Positions 34,829 through 46,966 of a stretch of 64,000 nt of DNA are shown here, one piece after another (position 1 is the stretch's first letter; each line of letters opens with the position of its first letter). The notes under the pieces are model-generated. The model searched no databases, was not told where the DNA came from, and was given only the letters and a program-made list of their open reading frames with translations. A program made the position numbers and the translations under genes. The DNA is from Lepidodermella squamata (Eukaryota; Gastrotricha), in the NCBI GenBank assembly GCA_047495785.1, contig JBLDXI010000009.1, positions 620,001 to 684,000 on the forward strand. The letters are read 5' to 3'.

Positions 34829-37788
34829 ATGGCTTCAAACATACCTGAGCCCAAGTTGCAGGCAAGCGAGGCAGAGGAGAGCGCGGTCGCGGGCGGCCAG
34901 CAAAGGCCGAAATCTCTCGGCATGGAAACGAAGCTCATACAGATAAGCCGAAGCCTCAGTGACCGCTTAAAAGGTATTTTTATGTGACTGCATACCATAA
35001 AATTGCAGAATTAATTGCCATTTGGGATGTAAATTCAGGACCCTAGATTAATTATTCTAGGGTCCTGCATAATTATTCGAGAAAATGCCAATTTCTCACG
35101 CAACATTTTTCTTGTCATAAACTTATAAAAAAAACAATCTGGCTCTGTACTTGGACATAAGCTTTTTCATCATTTGAATTGAAAAAAATATAATGATTTC
35201 CAGAGGCGAAAAGTGAATTGGCGAAAGAGATTGCTGATGCGCAAGCCACCCAGATGTCCGAACGCAGAGGTATCGAAGTGGGGAAGGCCACGGGCCCAGC
35301 AGAAGATCTCGATGAGCAACCGGGCCCTACAGAAATGTTCATGGAGGTAGAAACAGCTGAGGAGAAAATGCGTTCAACTTACGGGGGCCTAGAGATGTTG
35401 TACAAGCATGGCGCCATTGATCCGGCAACGCCCGTTTACGTCGTTTGGCTGGCGTTCGTCACAGTAGCATTTTGCTACAACATTTGGACAATGACGCTGC
35501 GTGAAGCGTTTCCGCAGTACGCTCTCGGCCAGGCAATGACGTTTTGGTTGATTTGCGACTACATTTGCGACGCGTTTTACCTATTCGATATTTTCGTAAA
35601 AACACGTCTGCTATTCCACAATGAGGACGGCTTGATGGTGTATGACAAAGCAGCGATGCGGCGCCGGTATTTCAAGTCTACCGAGTTCAAGATGGATATT
35701 TTAGCTTTAGCGCCATTGGACATTTTCTACCTGGTGCCGCAAGTTGGTGTCAGGCCAATCTTACGCTTTTGCAGACTTGTAAAAGTTCTGACTTTTTGGG
35801 AGTTCTTCGACCGCTTCAGCAGCTTGCTTGGCTCAGGAGATGTGTTGAAAATCGTCAAAATCTTTGTTTACATCTTGTTAATGGTTCACCTTTACACGTG
35901 CTGCTATTACGTGTTTTCGGTTCAAGCCGTTGGCGTTGGCCTGGACGGTTTCACCTTTGAAGGCGAAGCTAAATGGCCGAAAGTCTACGCTAGGTGCTAC
36001 TATCTGGCTTTCAAAATAGCGACGTCGATCAATTCCGATTTGACACTCTCGTCTACGGCTGAGCGGGCATTTATGATACTTGCCTGGTTTGAATACATAT
36101 TGGTGTCGGGCGCCTATAATATGTTCAATTCCTGTTTACCTTTCAGGCTGGTTGCAACCTTCGTCGTTGTAGTGCTGCTTGCCCAGATTAGAGAAACTTT
36201 CTTTGGTAAGAAAATCGCCATTCCTTTAAGCAAGCGTTCTACTAATTCAGTACTACAGAGTTCACGCGAGAAGATGACGAGTTCGCTCGAATAGTTCACA
36301 CCGCTATGTCCTATCTGAAGCGTTATAATTGTCCACCAGAGGTATCTTCCGGCTGAAATAAATTCCTTTTGTAGTTGCCGAATCTAATTTTCAGCTCGAG
36401 AATAAGGTTCGAAGCTGGTTCATGTATACGAGATCGACTCAGAAGGTCTTGGAAATGCAAAAAGTCCTATCTTTCCTGCCTCGCCACATTCAGACGGCTC
36501 TGGCCTTGGAGATTAACTACAAAACTCTTTCAAAAGTGAGTTTTCATCATTCATCAATCATCATGAAGTACTCATCAAATTCAAAAACAGGTAACTCTTT
36601 TCGCGAATTGCGACCGAACAGTGCTGACAGATCTAGTCGTCAAATTAAAGCCCGTCTTGTACTTGCCGGGCGATTTTATTTGCAAAAAAGGTGAAATAGG
36701 CAAGGAAATGTACATCATAGTAAAGGGTCAGGTAAGTGATCTAAACCAACTGTCGTTATTTACTCAGAGCTACGTTTTTATAGGCCGAGGTAGTCAGCGC
36801 AGAAGGGAAAGTTTTCGTTACGATGAGTGCTGGCGCAGTATTCGGCGAGATCAGTCTTTTGGCTGTCGGAGGGGCCAATCGTCGAACAGCAAACGTTCGC
36901 TCAAAAGGCTTTTCGAACCTGTTCACTCTGTCCAAAGATGATTTCGAGGAGATCATGCAGCAATATCCTCTCATTTACGCTCGACTAAAACGACGTGTAG
37001 CCGAAACTTTAGCCAAATCAAACGCGGCGCCACCTCCACCACCTCCTCCGGCAGGAGGCGGGCCAGGCGCCCCGGCGGCCGCAAATGAGGTGAGACATTA
37101 ACATTATAACATTGAAATGAACTAGACTTATATACATTATTCAACAGGCTGAAGCGAAAGGCAAAACTCCGGCTGCAATCATCGAACCACCGCTGAAGCG
37201 ACCGAAAACTCCGAAGTTGATGCAGATTCTACGCGCCGTATTGCCAAATATGCCCACCCTTCGGCGAATTTTCCGAGGTATAATTTGATTTAATTGATTT
37301 TTTTCGGAAATCACCATTTTTCTTTTAGTTCATCCGGCAACTTCGCCTATTAACGACAGATTCGATGTCCTTAGTACCAGTGAAAGCATGGATGGTGAGC
37401 TCGCGGCGTTGGAATGGAGCACGCCGAGTCCTGATAATGTAAGCTTTGTTATTCACTCAATTTTACTCGCATTCTGATTGTTCTCCAGTTTTACGTCAGG
37501 ACAGAGGCAGAGCAGCAATTTTGGGATGCGCCCGAGTCGGTGACACAAAGCCGAGCCAGCTGTCTGACAGATACGATATACCCATCGGATGATAGTGATG
37601 AAGACAAAGTTTCCAGCTCAACGGCGGACAGCAACAGCAATAGCAAGGTCAGCGGGCCATCGACAAAGAAAAAAGGCACATCAGTGAAGAGCCAGAAAGC
37701 AGCTCCGCCGGCGAGCAAAGAGAAACCTTTACAGCCAAAACCACCCAAGAAAAAGAGTTCGTCGCCTAAATCAACCGCGACATTATGA
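34829..37788 (+). CDS. Cyclic-nucleotide-gated channel, CNGB-like, gene 1 of 3
   Basis: Ten exons (34829-34973, 35204-36086, 36147-36205, 36259-36341, 36395-36535, 36591-36731, 36784-37089, 37148-37277, 37329-37438, 37489-37788) give 765 aa. A charged N-terminus leads into six membrane segments (S1 near residue 120, S4 near 230 with [11 protein letters not shown]). The C-linker and cyclic-nucleotide-binding domain follow. They carry [27 protein letters not shown] and N-R-R-T-A-N, so the ligand arginine is present. These read like CNGB subunits, which assemble with CNGA subunits in sensory cells. The pore loop ([13 protein letters not shown]) lacks the usual G-E or G-G filter. A proline run and an acidic/Lys-rich tail end the protein. 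Confidence 0.92.
35036..35067. repeat. Perfect 12-bp inverted repeat in intron 1 of CNG gene 1
   Basis: CAGGACCCTAGA (35036-35047) and TCTAGGGTCCTG (35056-35067) are exact reverse complements around an 8-nt loop. Confidence 0.85.
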
Positions 37789-37971
37789 AAATATTCACGA
37801 GATTCTCTAACGCTATAAATTCCGCTGTTTTCAGCACTGCTTGACACATCTGTTGGTCGTTTTGTTTAAACTTTCGATTCGTTTGTAGAAATCGACATAA
37901 ACATTCAGACGTCGCGATTAGAATATTAGCACCACATGAAATTTGTGTGATATTGGTGTGATATTGTTTTG

Positions 37972-37977
37972 AATAAA
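37972..37977 (+). terminator. Polyadenylation signal of CNG gene 1
   Basis: AATAAA lies 184 bp past the stop codon, before the next CNG gene. Confidence 0.6.
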
Positions 37978-38747
37978 TACTTTTTCGCGTTGCAAAAAGT
38001 TGGTAATTATTTCTCTTCCCGAAGCTTGCGAGGGGAACGATTGGAGGAATGCCAATATGACAGGACCCTTCGCACCGATTTTCTTTCCTGTCAAGCTCTA
38101 CGAATTGCAGGTACGACTTATAAAATAAGCCCATGTGACCACAGTGGCTATCGGTTCACGAATTCTACCTATTGGAAACCACCCGCCCATTTGGAATGCT
38201 GCGAGTGGAGAGGGAAATAAACTTCATTTTTTATGTGTTTTTATGACACCTTTCAGCCTGAATACTTTTTGTATATTACCTAAATCAATGTTTCTGAACT
38301 CTGTGTAGGACTGAAAAGTATTACGAAAAATTATCGGCTTTGCTCATACTGACGAAGAGGATTTTATAAGATAGAATTTCACAGCTGGATACTTCAAGTC
38401 AAATTAAGAAGAAGCCATATCAGCTTTCGCTAAATTCATCAAGCTGCATATATAGGTATAATATATGAAGCTTCGCGTTTAGAGAGAGGTGCTGTTTATG
38501 GACAGATAATAACTAATAATAATAGGATTTCATTAGTTCTCCAGCTGCGCTTATATATTGTGTGCAAACAGATTTTCCGGAGGAACCTAATGCATAGCTT
38601 TCACTTGGGAAGTAATACTTTGCCCAGTTTTTCTTTGATTAGTGTTTTTTATAAATGTATTCGAGCTACAGCTAAAATTAAGATTTCCTCTGCTTCTCCG
38701 AGCTTTACGATGGAATCTCGCCGAATCTAAAACTGTAGAAACGGATA
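37978..38747. other. Spacer between CNG genes 1 and 2
   Basis: This 770-bp AT-rich stretch should carry the promoter of CNG gene 2. No gene or clear motif is seen. Confidence 0.5.
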
Positions 38748-41516
38748 ATGGACCGAGTATCCGGTTTTTCCGGTGAAAATATCATGACGATCTCAGGGGA
38801 CATCGAACTTCCTCGGCCTGCAACGTCGTCAGTTGTTGCAGACAAACTGGTGCAGTTGAGCAAAGCTTTCGAAACACGCACTCAAGGTTTAATAGCACAA
38901 ACATTATCTTAATTTTTTGCAAATCAACCTTTAAATTTCAGCCGTGAAAGCGGAGTTAATTAATGGCATCCATGGCAGGGCTCCAAATCACGACACCGCG
39001 CTGCCGAGTATGGGTGACAGTGATGATGAAGACAAGGCAAAAACTGGCGATATTTTCAAATCTGTTTCGCGGGCTTTGGCGTCTGCTACTCCCCATCAGC
39101 AAACCGTCAACGTAGCGGCGCAGCACAAGAAGATCGAGGGATCCTCGTACTTATTTGGCACATTGAAGCAGGGAGTAGTCGACAACACGACGCTCCTTTA
39201 CCGAATTTGGCTGGTCGCGTTGTCTCTTACATTTTTATACAACTTCTGGTCGATAACACTTCGAGCTTCATTTCCTCAGTATCAAGAGACCCCTCAAAAG
39301 CTTATAGGCTGGCTTATAGTGGACTACTCGTGCGACGCGCTGGTAATCCTGGACATGATTTTCGTGAAGCCCAACTTGCCTTTCTATCGTCACGGGTTGC
39401 TCACGCTGGATAAGAAACTCCTGCGTGTATCATACTTGAAATCGATTACTTTCAAAGTTGACGTGTTAAGTATGCTTCCCCTTGACTTGTTCTACTTGGC
39501 GATCGGACGCATTCAGCCGCTACTTCGGCTGCAACGCCTGTTAAGCATTCGCTATTACTTCGAAGCTTTCGATCGTTTCGACAGATATTCAGCCTATCCT
39601 GAAGTTTTCAGAATGCTCAAAACGGTCATTTACATACTCATGGTGGTTCATCTGTACACCTGCGTGTACTATTTGTTTTCCAAGTACGTCGGCATAGGGC
39701 ATGACCATTTCGTTTACGAGGGCGACCCTTGGCCAGCCTATGCTCGATGCTTTTTCGTTACCTTCAAGATGGCAACTCGAATCGGTGCTCAAGAGAAAGA
39801 ACCTCACTCTAATTCCGAGCGCGCGTTGATGGCTCTATTTTGGTGAGTAACAAGATTCTTCAAGCATCAGCTTGTTCGACTCAGTTTCTGACGAGATTCT
39901 AAACCTATTGTTTTTTCAGGCTGATCGCTCTCTTTGTTGAAATAGTCATGCTAGCTCAAGTTCGAGAAATTTTTCTGTCGGTGACGAAGGAAGAAGATGA
40001 ATTTCGAATGCTTCTTTCTACAGCCCTGGCATACGTGCGAAGGTATAAATGCCCGTTGGAGGTAAGACGCTTTTGAACATGCGCCGAGGAAAATAAATAA
40101 TGCTTTGAACTATAGATCGAGAAAAAAGTTCGCGACTGGTTCAGTTATACGCGAGAAACTCAAAGAGTGCTGGATGAGCAAGAGATTTTGAAGTTACTGC
40201 CTAAACACCTCAGATCAGATTTAGCAGTTGACATTCATTTTACTTTGCTATCGAAGGTCAGTATTATTATTCGTCTGTGTAACAATCAACTGCTATTAAT
40301 GATTGATTTAAAAAAATTTAGGTGTCCATCTTTGAGAATTGCGAGAAGTCTGTGCTGACAAATGTTCTCGTTAAACTTAAGGCTACTCTCTTCTTTCCGA
40401 ACGACATAATCTACAGGAAAGGTGAAGTCGGAAAGCAGATGTATATCATCGAACGAGGACAGGCTGAAGTGATTGGCGATTCTGGCAACATCGTTGCGAC
40501 GCTAACGGAGGGCGCCGTATTCGGCGAACGTAGCTTACTAGCGTTCGGCAACGGTACTCGGCGTCATATTACCGTGCGATCTAAGGGCTACTCAAACCTA
40601 TTCGTGCTGTCGAAGGATGACTTTCAAGAGATCATGATGCAGTATCCTCAGATATATCGGCGACTCCGAAAGAAAGCTGCGAACCTTGGCGGTCAACCTG
40701 AAGTTGGTGAGAAGGATCTTGCTGGAAGTAAAGTCGAGGTAAGTTGAGCCCATAATATATGGCAGTATCGCTCCTAGAGAGTAGAGGAAAAAATCCGCTG
40801 AAATTAAGGAATTATAATGCTCAGTTTTATTTTCATATTTCATCTTTTCAAATTTGGCTTAAAGGTAACAGAATTACCGGCTCAACCTATAGTAAACGTC
40901 ACCGACAAAGCACCTCGCCCCGACACTCCAAAAATCTTGCGGCTATTAATGAGACTATTACCAAAACGATCCGGTCTGGTAAGACGACTCATGAAAGGTA
41001 TCGTAAATAATAAACTGATGATCGGGAATATAAAATCTGCTTTATTCTGTTAGTTCATCCGATAAATGAGCGCGATTCGAATCGATCTGATAGTGACAGT
41101 TCGGACTACGACCCAGAAATTGCGGGATTGCGCTGGTCAACGCCTTCTCCGGATGAGGTATAATGATGATTTATCTTTAGCCTAACATTTGTCATCTCAC
41201 CTTATCTTTTTTTAACAATTAGTTTTACATGCATCAAGTATGGGAGCTGAAGCATTTCAAATATTCGTCGCCGCCGAAACCTGCGGCAGAAACCGAAGAA
41301 TCCTCAATATCATCCGACGTGTTTTCCGATGCACAATCCTCGCCCAAGGTCGAATTAGTTGAAAAATGCGAAAAGAAAGATGAAACAATCGATGAGCCTG
41401 TTGGCTCGGCAGCGGCTAAAAAACGGTCCGACAGCGTAATTATAAGCTCTGTAAAATCTAGCGCTGACGATCCTTCGTTGGATTTCGTGCCGCAGCATGA
41501 AGAAATCCAAAAATAG
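38748..41516 (+). CDS. Cyclic-nucleotide-gated channel, CNGB-like, gene 2 of 3
   Basis: Eight exons (38748-38886, 38942-39842, 39920-40061, 40116-40256, 40322-40738, 40865-40997, 41054-41157, 41223-41516) give 756 aa. The layout and most intron positions match gene 1; two introns of gene 1 are absent. S4 reads R-L-Q-R-L-L-S-I-R. The pore loop is F-K-M-A-T-R-I-G-A-Q-E-K-E-P: an I-G pair is present but the filter glutamate is displaced. The binding domain keeps R-K-G-E-V-G-K-Q-M-Y, F-G-E-R-S-L-L-A-F-G and T-R-R-H-I-T-V-R-S, with the ligand arginine. The acidic C-terminal tail carries the motif L-R-W-S-T-P-S-P-D-E shared with gene 1. Likely a modulatory CNG subunit in the plasma membrane of sensory cells (inferred). 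Confidence 0.92.
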
Positions 41517-41594
41517 GCGTATAGCGTGAAAGCTGAACTGTTTATGTGACGTAATGTCATCTGTTTCAAGTTTTTTCCCACCTTATAAAGTCAA

Positions 41595-41600
41595 AATAAA
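41595..41600 (+). terminator. Polyadenylation signal of CNG gene 2
   Basis: AATAAA lies 79 bp past the stop codon of CNG gene 2. Confidence 0.65.
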
Positions 41601-41849
41601 TATTGCAAGTACTTTGCTTAAAGTTTGATCGATTGCACCTATTTTAAAATGCTTGTCAATTGAACACCGTGTATTGTCGTATTAGGCATCACCGAACATT
41701 TCGTTTTCTCGCCGTGGGCCATGTTCTCATTAACTATCGCGCCGAGCGGAGCTCAGTGACAATCTACAATCTACCTCTGCAAATCACAATAGCCCTTAAT
41801 TTCGAATTGCCATTTTTTAAAAAGCGAACTTCGGAATAAGAAATAAGTA

Positions 41850-44470
41850 ATGCGACGAGCAAAGTCATCGGCGGAAACGGAACCTCCACTTGTTCTTGAC
41901 AAGTTGAAACGGTTCCGGATGCAACTAAGCGATCGCACGGCGGCGATAAAATTGGAACTGTCACAGGTCGCAGGTCGCAGAAACACGATTATGCCCCAAC
42001 TACAGTCTCATATTGAACCTAGCTTTGATTTGCTGAAATTCGACAAAACCGTTGACGCCCAGGAAGAAGCCGAGGCAAATTTTTACGAAGGTTCGGCATC
42101 ATCGATTGGCTGCATTTTAAGCGAGGAATTTATTGCCTTTCAGAGTTCACGTTCGATAAGATCTATCACAAGGATTCTTCTAAACTTGGAATTTTCGGCG
42201 GAGGGATAATTGATCCAGATCATTGGCTATTGTCAGCTTGGAACTTGTTACTTATGGCTACATTTCTCTATAATTATTTTTCCATCACCCTGCGGTGCAC
42301 ATTTTTAACCAGAAATGCTTCCAATGTTAACTTCTTTATCCTGGACTATTTGTGTGATTCTATAATTGCTATCAACATTGTAATAGTGAAACCTCGTACG
42401 TCCTACTTGCTTGATGGCACGCCAGTCTTGAATATTCGTAAGCTAGCTACTAACTACGTCAAGTCAGTCGGGTTTTTTATCGACCTTCTAAGCATTGCAC
42501 CACTTGATCTGGCATATCTTAGCACCGGCGTACATCCCTACTTCAGGTTAAACAGATTGCTCGTTTTCTTCACATCCTTCCATCATTTCATGCGACTGCA
42601 GCGTCGTTTGTCTACTCCTGCTCTTTTCACAATTACCAGCATTCTAATTTTCCTATTTATGCTGACGCACGCTTATGCCTGTCTGCTTTACGGCTCCGTT
42701 GAACCAAGTGATGTGAACTATTTTCAAATGTTTTATCTGGGGTTTCTGTATGCTACTCGCGTTCGAGGATTTCGAAAAGAAACGAAGCTCGATATTGGCA
42801 AACCACTTCTCATTGCTCAGTCGTAAGAACGTCGATAGCTATACCTAAATGTTTCATTTGTAACCAATTAAGGGTGATATCTCTCTGGATCAATGTCTTC
42901 GTCCTGGTCAGCGTTTGGGAGCTATATTCGGCAAGGAAAAATTTCAGAAACGCCACTTTTTTGAAAGTCGCCATGGCGTACGCACGACGATATAATTGTC
43001 CTCAAGCGGTAGCTACCTCCATTGTCATTTTTCAGCGATGAGCAATTTTCGGCAGTAAATTGTGCACCTACCTTTGATTTACGCTACTTTTTCAAATGAT
43101 AACTTCTTTATCGATCATCGCGCAGCATGGCGTCTTTCGTTGTCGCTAATATACGTCGACATTGCACATCGCTGAATAGCACCCCAATCGCTTGATAGCA
43201 ATTATAATTGTGCGTAACCCTTGTTTACAGGTTGAAAGAAAAATTACATCCTGGTTCACGGATGTTAGCGGTGTAAGAATCGCAAGGGACGGTTCTTTTG
43301 TCATCAGAAAATCGTCGAAAGTCTTAGCTAAAGCGTTAGCTATATCCCACGTCAAATATTTGATCGAAAAAGTGATGTTACTTTACTAAAATGCAATACT
43401 TAACAGGCTATATTTGGTCTAACAGGTTCCATTCTTTAAGCGCTTACATCCTTCTGTTCTAATCCCAACGTTGGCTGGCATGCAAATAGAATATTTCTTC
43501 CCCGGAGACGTTATTTATCGTTCTGGTGATGTGGGAAAAGCAATGTATTACCTGCATTCTGGGAAGGTGCCTTTTAATTACTGTCACTTTCCGCAAAACT
43601 AGTTTTCATGCTTTCAGCTTCATGTTTATTGCGATGCAAACACCTTGATAGCTTCTTTGCGCGAAGGTAAGGCTGATTGAAAGTAAAACAAGCTATCACC
43701 ACTTGGTTCAAAGGAGCAGTACTCGGCGAAGATTGCTTGTTAGCCCCGCCAGGTGAATGCCGGCGCCGAACCACGCTGATATCAGTAGGACACAGCTGCT
43801 TATACGTTCTGACTAAGAGAGACTTTGCGGAGTCTCTGTCCGACTACTACGCACACGGTGGGCTAAGAATAAGCGCAGTGGAAGGAAATGTTCCGACTCG
43901 AAAAGCTAGTATTGTCGTGAAAAACGAATTGGATGGAACAGCAATTTCAGAGCCTCTTATCCAGTTTCAAGCGCCAATTCAATCACCCACAGAGCGCTCA
44001 TCAACTCCGAAAATTCTGCACGTAATGCTGGGTTTCTTTCAAGGTCGATCTAAGCTTTGGAATCGTCTTTCAAAGGGTGATGATTCAAAATTGTTAAGCC
44101 ATTGCTATCAAATATAAGCTATCGTCAAACATAGTTAGTCCAACTGCCAAGCCTCTGGATGTATGCAGCATTTCGAGCACTGAGCTTGACGCGGAACTTG
44201 CAGCAATTCAATGGTCTCCGCCGGCGACCCCTGAAAAGGTTAGTTGCGGATGCACCTTATAGCTTCGTTACAATAATCAAGTGCGTTTAGATCTACATTT
44301 TTGAGGACTGGGAACTGGAGCACTATCACACCCCTCCTCCAGATAACCGCAGAGGCAACCAAAAACGCAAAAAACGCGGGGGCAGTGTGATCAGTCGCAT
44401 CAGCCAAGTGGAACGTGGATCTAAAGCTGATGCCGCTAAAGTCGATCGATCAAGAAAACATGACCATTAA
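41850..44470 (+). CDS. Divergent cyclic-nucleotide-gated channel-like protein, gene 3 of 3
   Basis: Nine exons (41850-42090, 42144-42822, 42873-43008, 43231-43371, 43426-43566, 43618-43666, 43714-44076, 44135-44238, 44291-44470) give 677 aa with intact frame. Membrane segments align with genes 1 and 2 (Y-N-Y-F-S-I-T-L-R in S1; V-H-P-Y-F-R-L-N-R-L-L in S4). The pore region (F-L-Y-A-T-R-V-R-G-F-R-K-E-T) is basic and has no recognisable filter. The binding domain is weaker but keeps P-G-D-V-I-Y-R-S-G-D-V-G-K-A-M-Y, L-G-E-D-C-L-L and R-R-R-T-T, where an arginine is retained. The tail keeps I-Q-W-S-P-P-A-T-P-E-K. A regulatory subunit that does not line a selective pore is possible. It is not a pseudogene by reading frame, although two donors (GTTCGG, GTGCCT) are weak. 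Confidence 0.85.
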
Positions 44471-45517
44471 AACAGACGACATATTATCTTAAAACGGGAA
44501 AGTCCTTAACAAATTGATAATAAACGTGATTGATGTCCACGAGCTAAAAACATGTAAATTGTTGAATTTTCAAGTTTTTCGATAAAATTTATATGCGTAA
44601 GCTCCTCTCGATATGAAGAACTCGTTTACATTAAAATTAACAGCGTTTGAGCATTTTTCCTCATTTTTATAACTCGACCCCTTTGATCGAGCGCACTTGC
44701 TGCGAGTGCGTCATGCCGTGCCTCGCGCTTTTGTTCCGAGCCGCGCTCCTCCGACAACTTCGGAGAGCGGTCAATAGAAACGTCGGACGAAATTCGCCGC
44801 ACTTCGGAACTGATAAGCCGTTTACGCGCATGGGCTCCAAAGTTCGGATACACCCGTCCGAACCGAAGCGCCGTCCGAAGCGTTTATAAATCCATCATAA
44901 GCGTGAGAGATTTTTGTCCTGGAAAATGCTATGTGCATCTGCATAAATTTAATACCAAATGATTCCTCATCGTCCAATGTAATACCTATCACTCCTCAAT
45001 TTTAAATGAAATTCGGTTGAAATATTATTAGTTGATGCTGGAATTTTGAAATTCAGCGAAATGAGCTAACTTCAATTTCAATTTGTTGAACGAATTTGGC
45101 GAGCATCGCCAAGGTTTACTAGGCTCTTGTCATTCCAAGTATTAATAACTGGAACGACGTGACAGTTTCAGTGTAGGAACGTTATTCAAGCTGCGATGAA
45201 GAGCTCTATAGTCTGTTTGACCCAAGGTTCATTGGTATCATATACCTATGCGCTGAAAATAATTAAAAGGAAAAAGCATTAGTGTATTGTTCATTTTAAC
45301 TTTTTACTAAAATTTTTACTCAAAATTGTTTACCCACAGGAAAATATCGCCGTTGAAGTCTTAACAATAATATATTATCGGAACTATTCATAAGAGACAT
45401 GAAGCCAGAAAAATGTAAGATTTTGCAGTTGGAATTGCTTCAAGTTAGCCTGGAAGACTAATAAATGTTCGCACAGCAGCATGCATTGTTTTTCTTGGAA
45501 ATCCTCACCAAAGACAC
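44471..45517. other. Spacer between CNG gene 3 and TMEM120
   Basis: AATAAA at 44519-44524 probably ends CNG gene 3. The stretch 44690-44885 is GC-rich and dense in TTCGG/CCGAA words, perhaps a repeat remnant. No gene is recognised. Confidence 0.5.
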
Positions 45518-46793
45518 TCATTCGTCTTTGTCAGCGCCATCTTTCGCCCCATTTGTGTTGCTACCGCTGTGACCAAACGCTCCAGAGAATCGATACTTGG
45601 CAACAAGATCGTGGCGCCAGAAGAAGGATCTCTTTTCCGTCAGCTTTTTCAAGACCACCGACCCAACGGTAAAGATGTTGCCGCAAAACAGCATGAAAAA
45701 TATGATCGATAGAACGAAAACGTGCCACTCATGGCAGGATTCTTCGCGAGACATCCAAAACAACACATAGGCGTTGTAAAGTTGGAAAAACTGTAAGCAA
45801 TAATGGGATGAATCACGATATCCAATTGTGATAAAAACTCACGTAAACCGCAAAAAGGAGAGGCAACAGAGCAGACATGCCTTTCCACATCCATGAATGG
45901 AATCCCTCGACAGTAACCGCCATTTGATGCTGTTCGCCAAGAGCTCTCAAACGATATAAAGATCCCATTTGATAGTAAAACTGGACGAATTGCACCAAAC
46001 TTAGAAACCCGGAGAAAACAATGAACTGTCCGCGGAACATTCGGTAGCTCTCTCCATCAGGCCAGATCAAGAATATTCCAGAGCAAACAGTAGATATGAA
46101 GTGATGCGCTAGCCACCATCCTTTGATTCGTGACCCGTTGACAGCTAGAATCTTTATGAAAGATGAAATGAGCTTGAAATACGCTATCATCAGAATAAAC
46201 GAGTTACCTGTTCTCGGATAGTAAGTGTACAGTAATACCACACCAATAGAAAACTGAACCCAGCATCAAGAGCCCGCGAGTCGAAAAAGTATAACAACAT
46301 GGCCCATATCAGGCCGATCGAGTTGACAATTATTTTGAAACGCTCATATTCTTCCTTGTAAGCAAACTTCTCTCGCTTATTCAAGATAGATACGTTGACT
46401 TGACCAAGAATTATTCCGAGATATAAACCATTCTTGCGTGGCAGTGATTCGTTCAATTCATCCAAGTTGCGCTTCCGTTCTTCAACTTGCTTGATGAGTT
46501 CTGATGCTTTCTCTCGACTCGGAGCATCGCCAATTTTGGAAATGCGCTTCAGACCAGGGATTAACTGAGACAAGCGATATCGTTGATGGCCCATGCTAGA
46601 GAGGCATTTGGCCTGCGCTTGCATCACCCCTTCCAGTTGCTTAGTATACGTTGCATGTTGTGTCTTATAATTAGCATTATATTTTATTTTATAAGTTATA
46701 ATACTTCAAGTTTCCGCTTACTTTGAGCTTCGCAAACTCGGCGGTTAAGTCGGCGAAGTCCTTTTCGCACTCAGCTATATCAACGTATTCCAT
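45518..46793 (-). CDS. TMEM120: TMEM120 (TACAN) family membrane protein
   Basis: Exons 46793-46722, 46663-46208, 46151-45843 and 45790-45518 give 369 aa. An N-terminal coiled-coil region (about residues 1-90) is followed by the family signature L-P-R-K-N-G-L-Y-L-G and N-K-R-E-K-F-A-Y-K-E-E-Y-E. About six membrane helices follow, with F-L-L-V-W-Y-Y-C-T-L-T-I-R-E, N-G-S-R-I-K-G-W-W, H-H-F-I-S-T and Y-R-L-R-A-L-G-E. V-E-G-F-H-S-W-M-W-K-G comes next, and a polar tail ends in D-K-D-E. TMEM120 proteins are nuclear-envelope/ER membrane proteins with a fold like ELOVL elongases; roles in fat-cell biology and mechanosensation have been proposed and disputed. The length is close to the vertebrate protein. 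Confidence 0.95.
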
Positions 46794-46966
46794 TGCTACA
46801 CATGAATAAGAAGCTGAGTTATAAAAGTAGCCAAAAGTGATCAAATGAATTAGTCAAGAATGCAAGGTCATTGCGGAGGGCAATGAAAAAAACTGCAATC
46901 GCTAAAGCCAGGAGATAATAGCAGGTGACTTGGATAAGAATGACAAAAAAAATCAAACATTCAGAT

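Noticed and set aside
41850-44470. CNG gene 3 as a pseudogene
   Set aside because: Nine exons keep phase to a proper stop and core binding-domain residues remain, so erosion of the pore alone is not enough.
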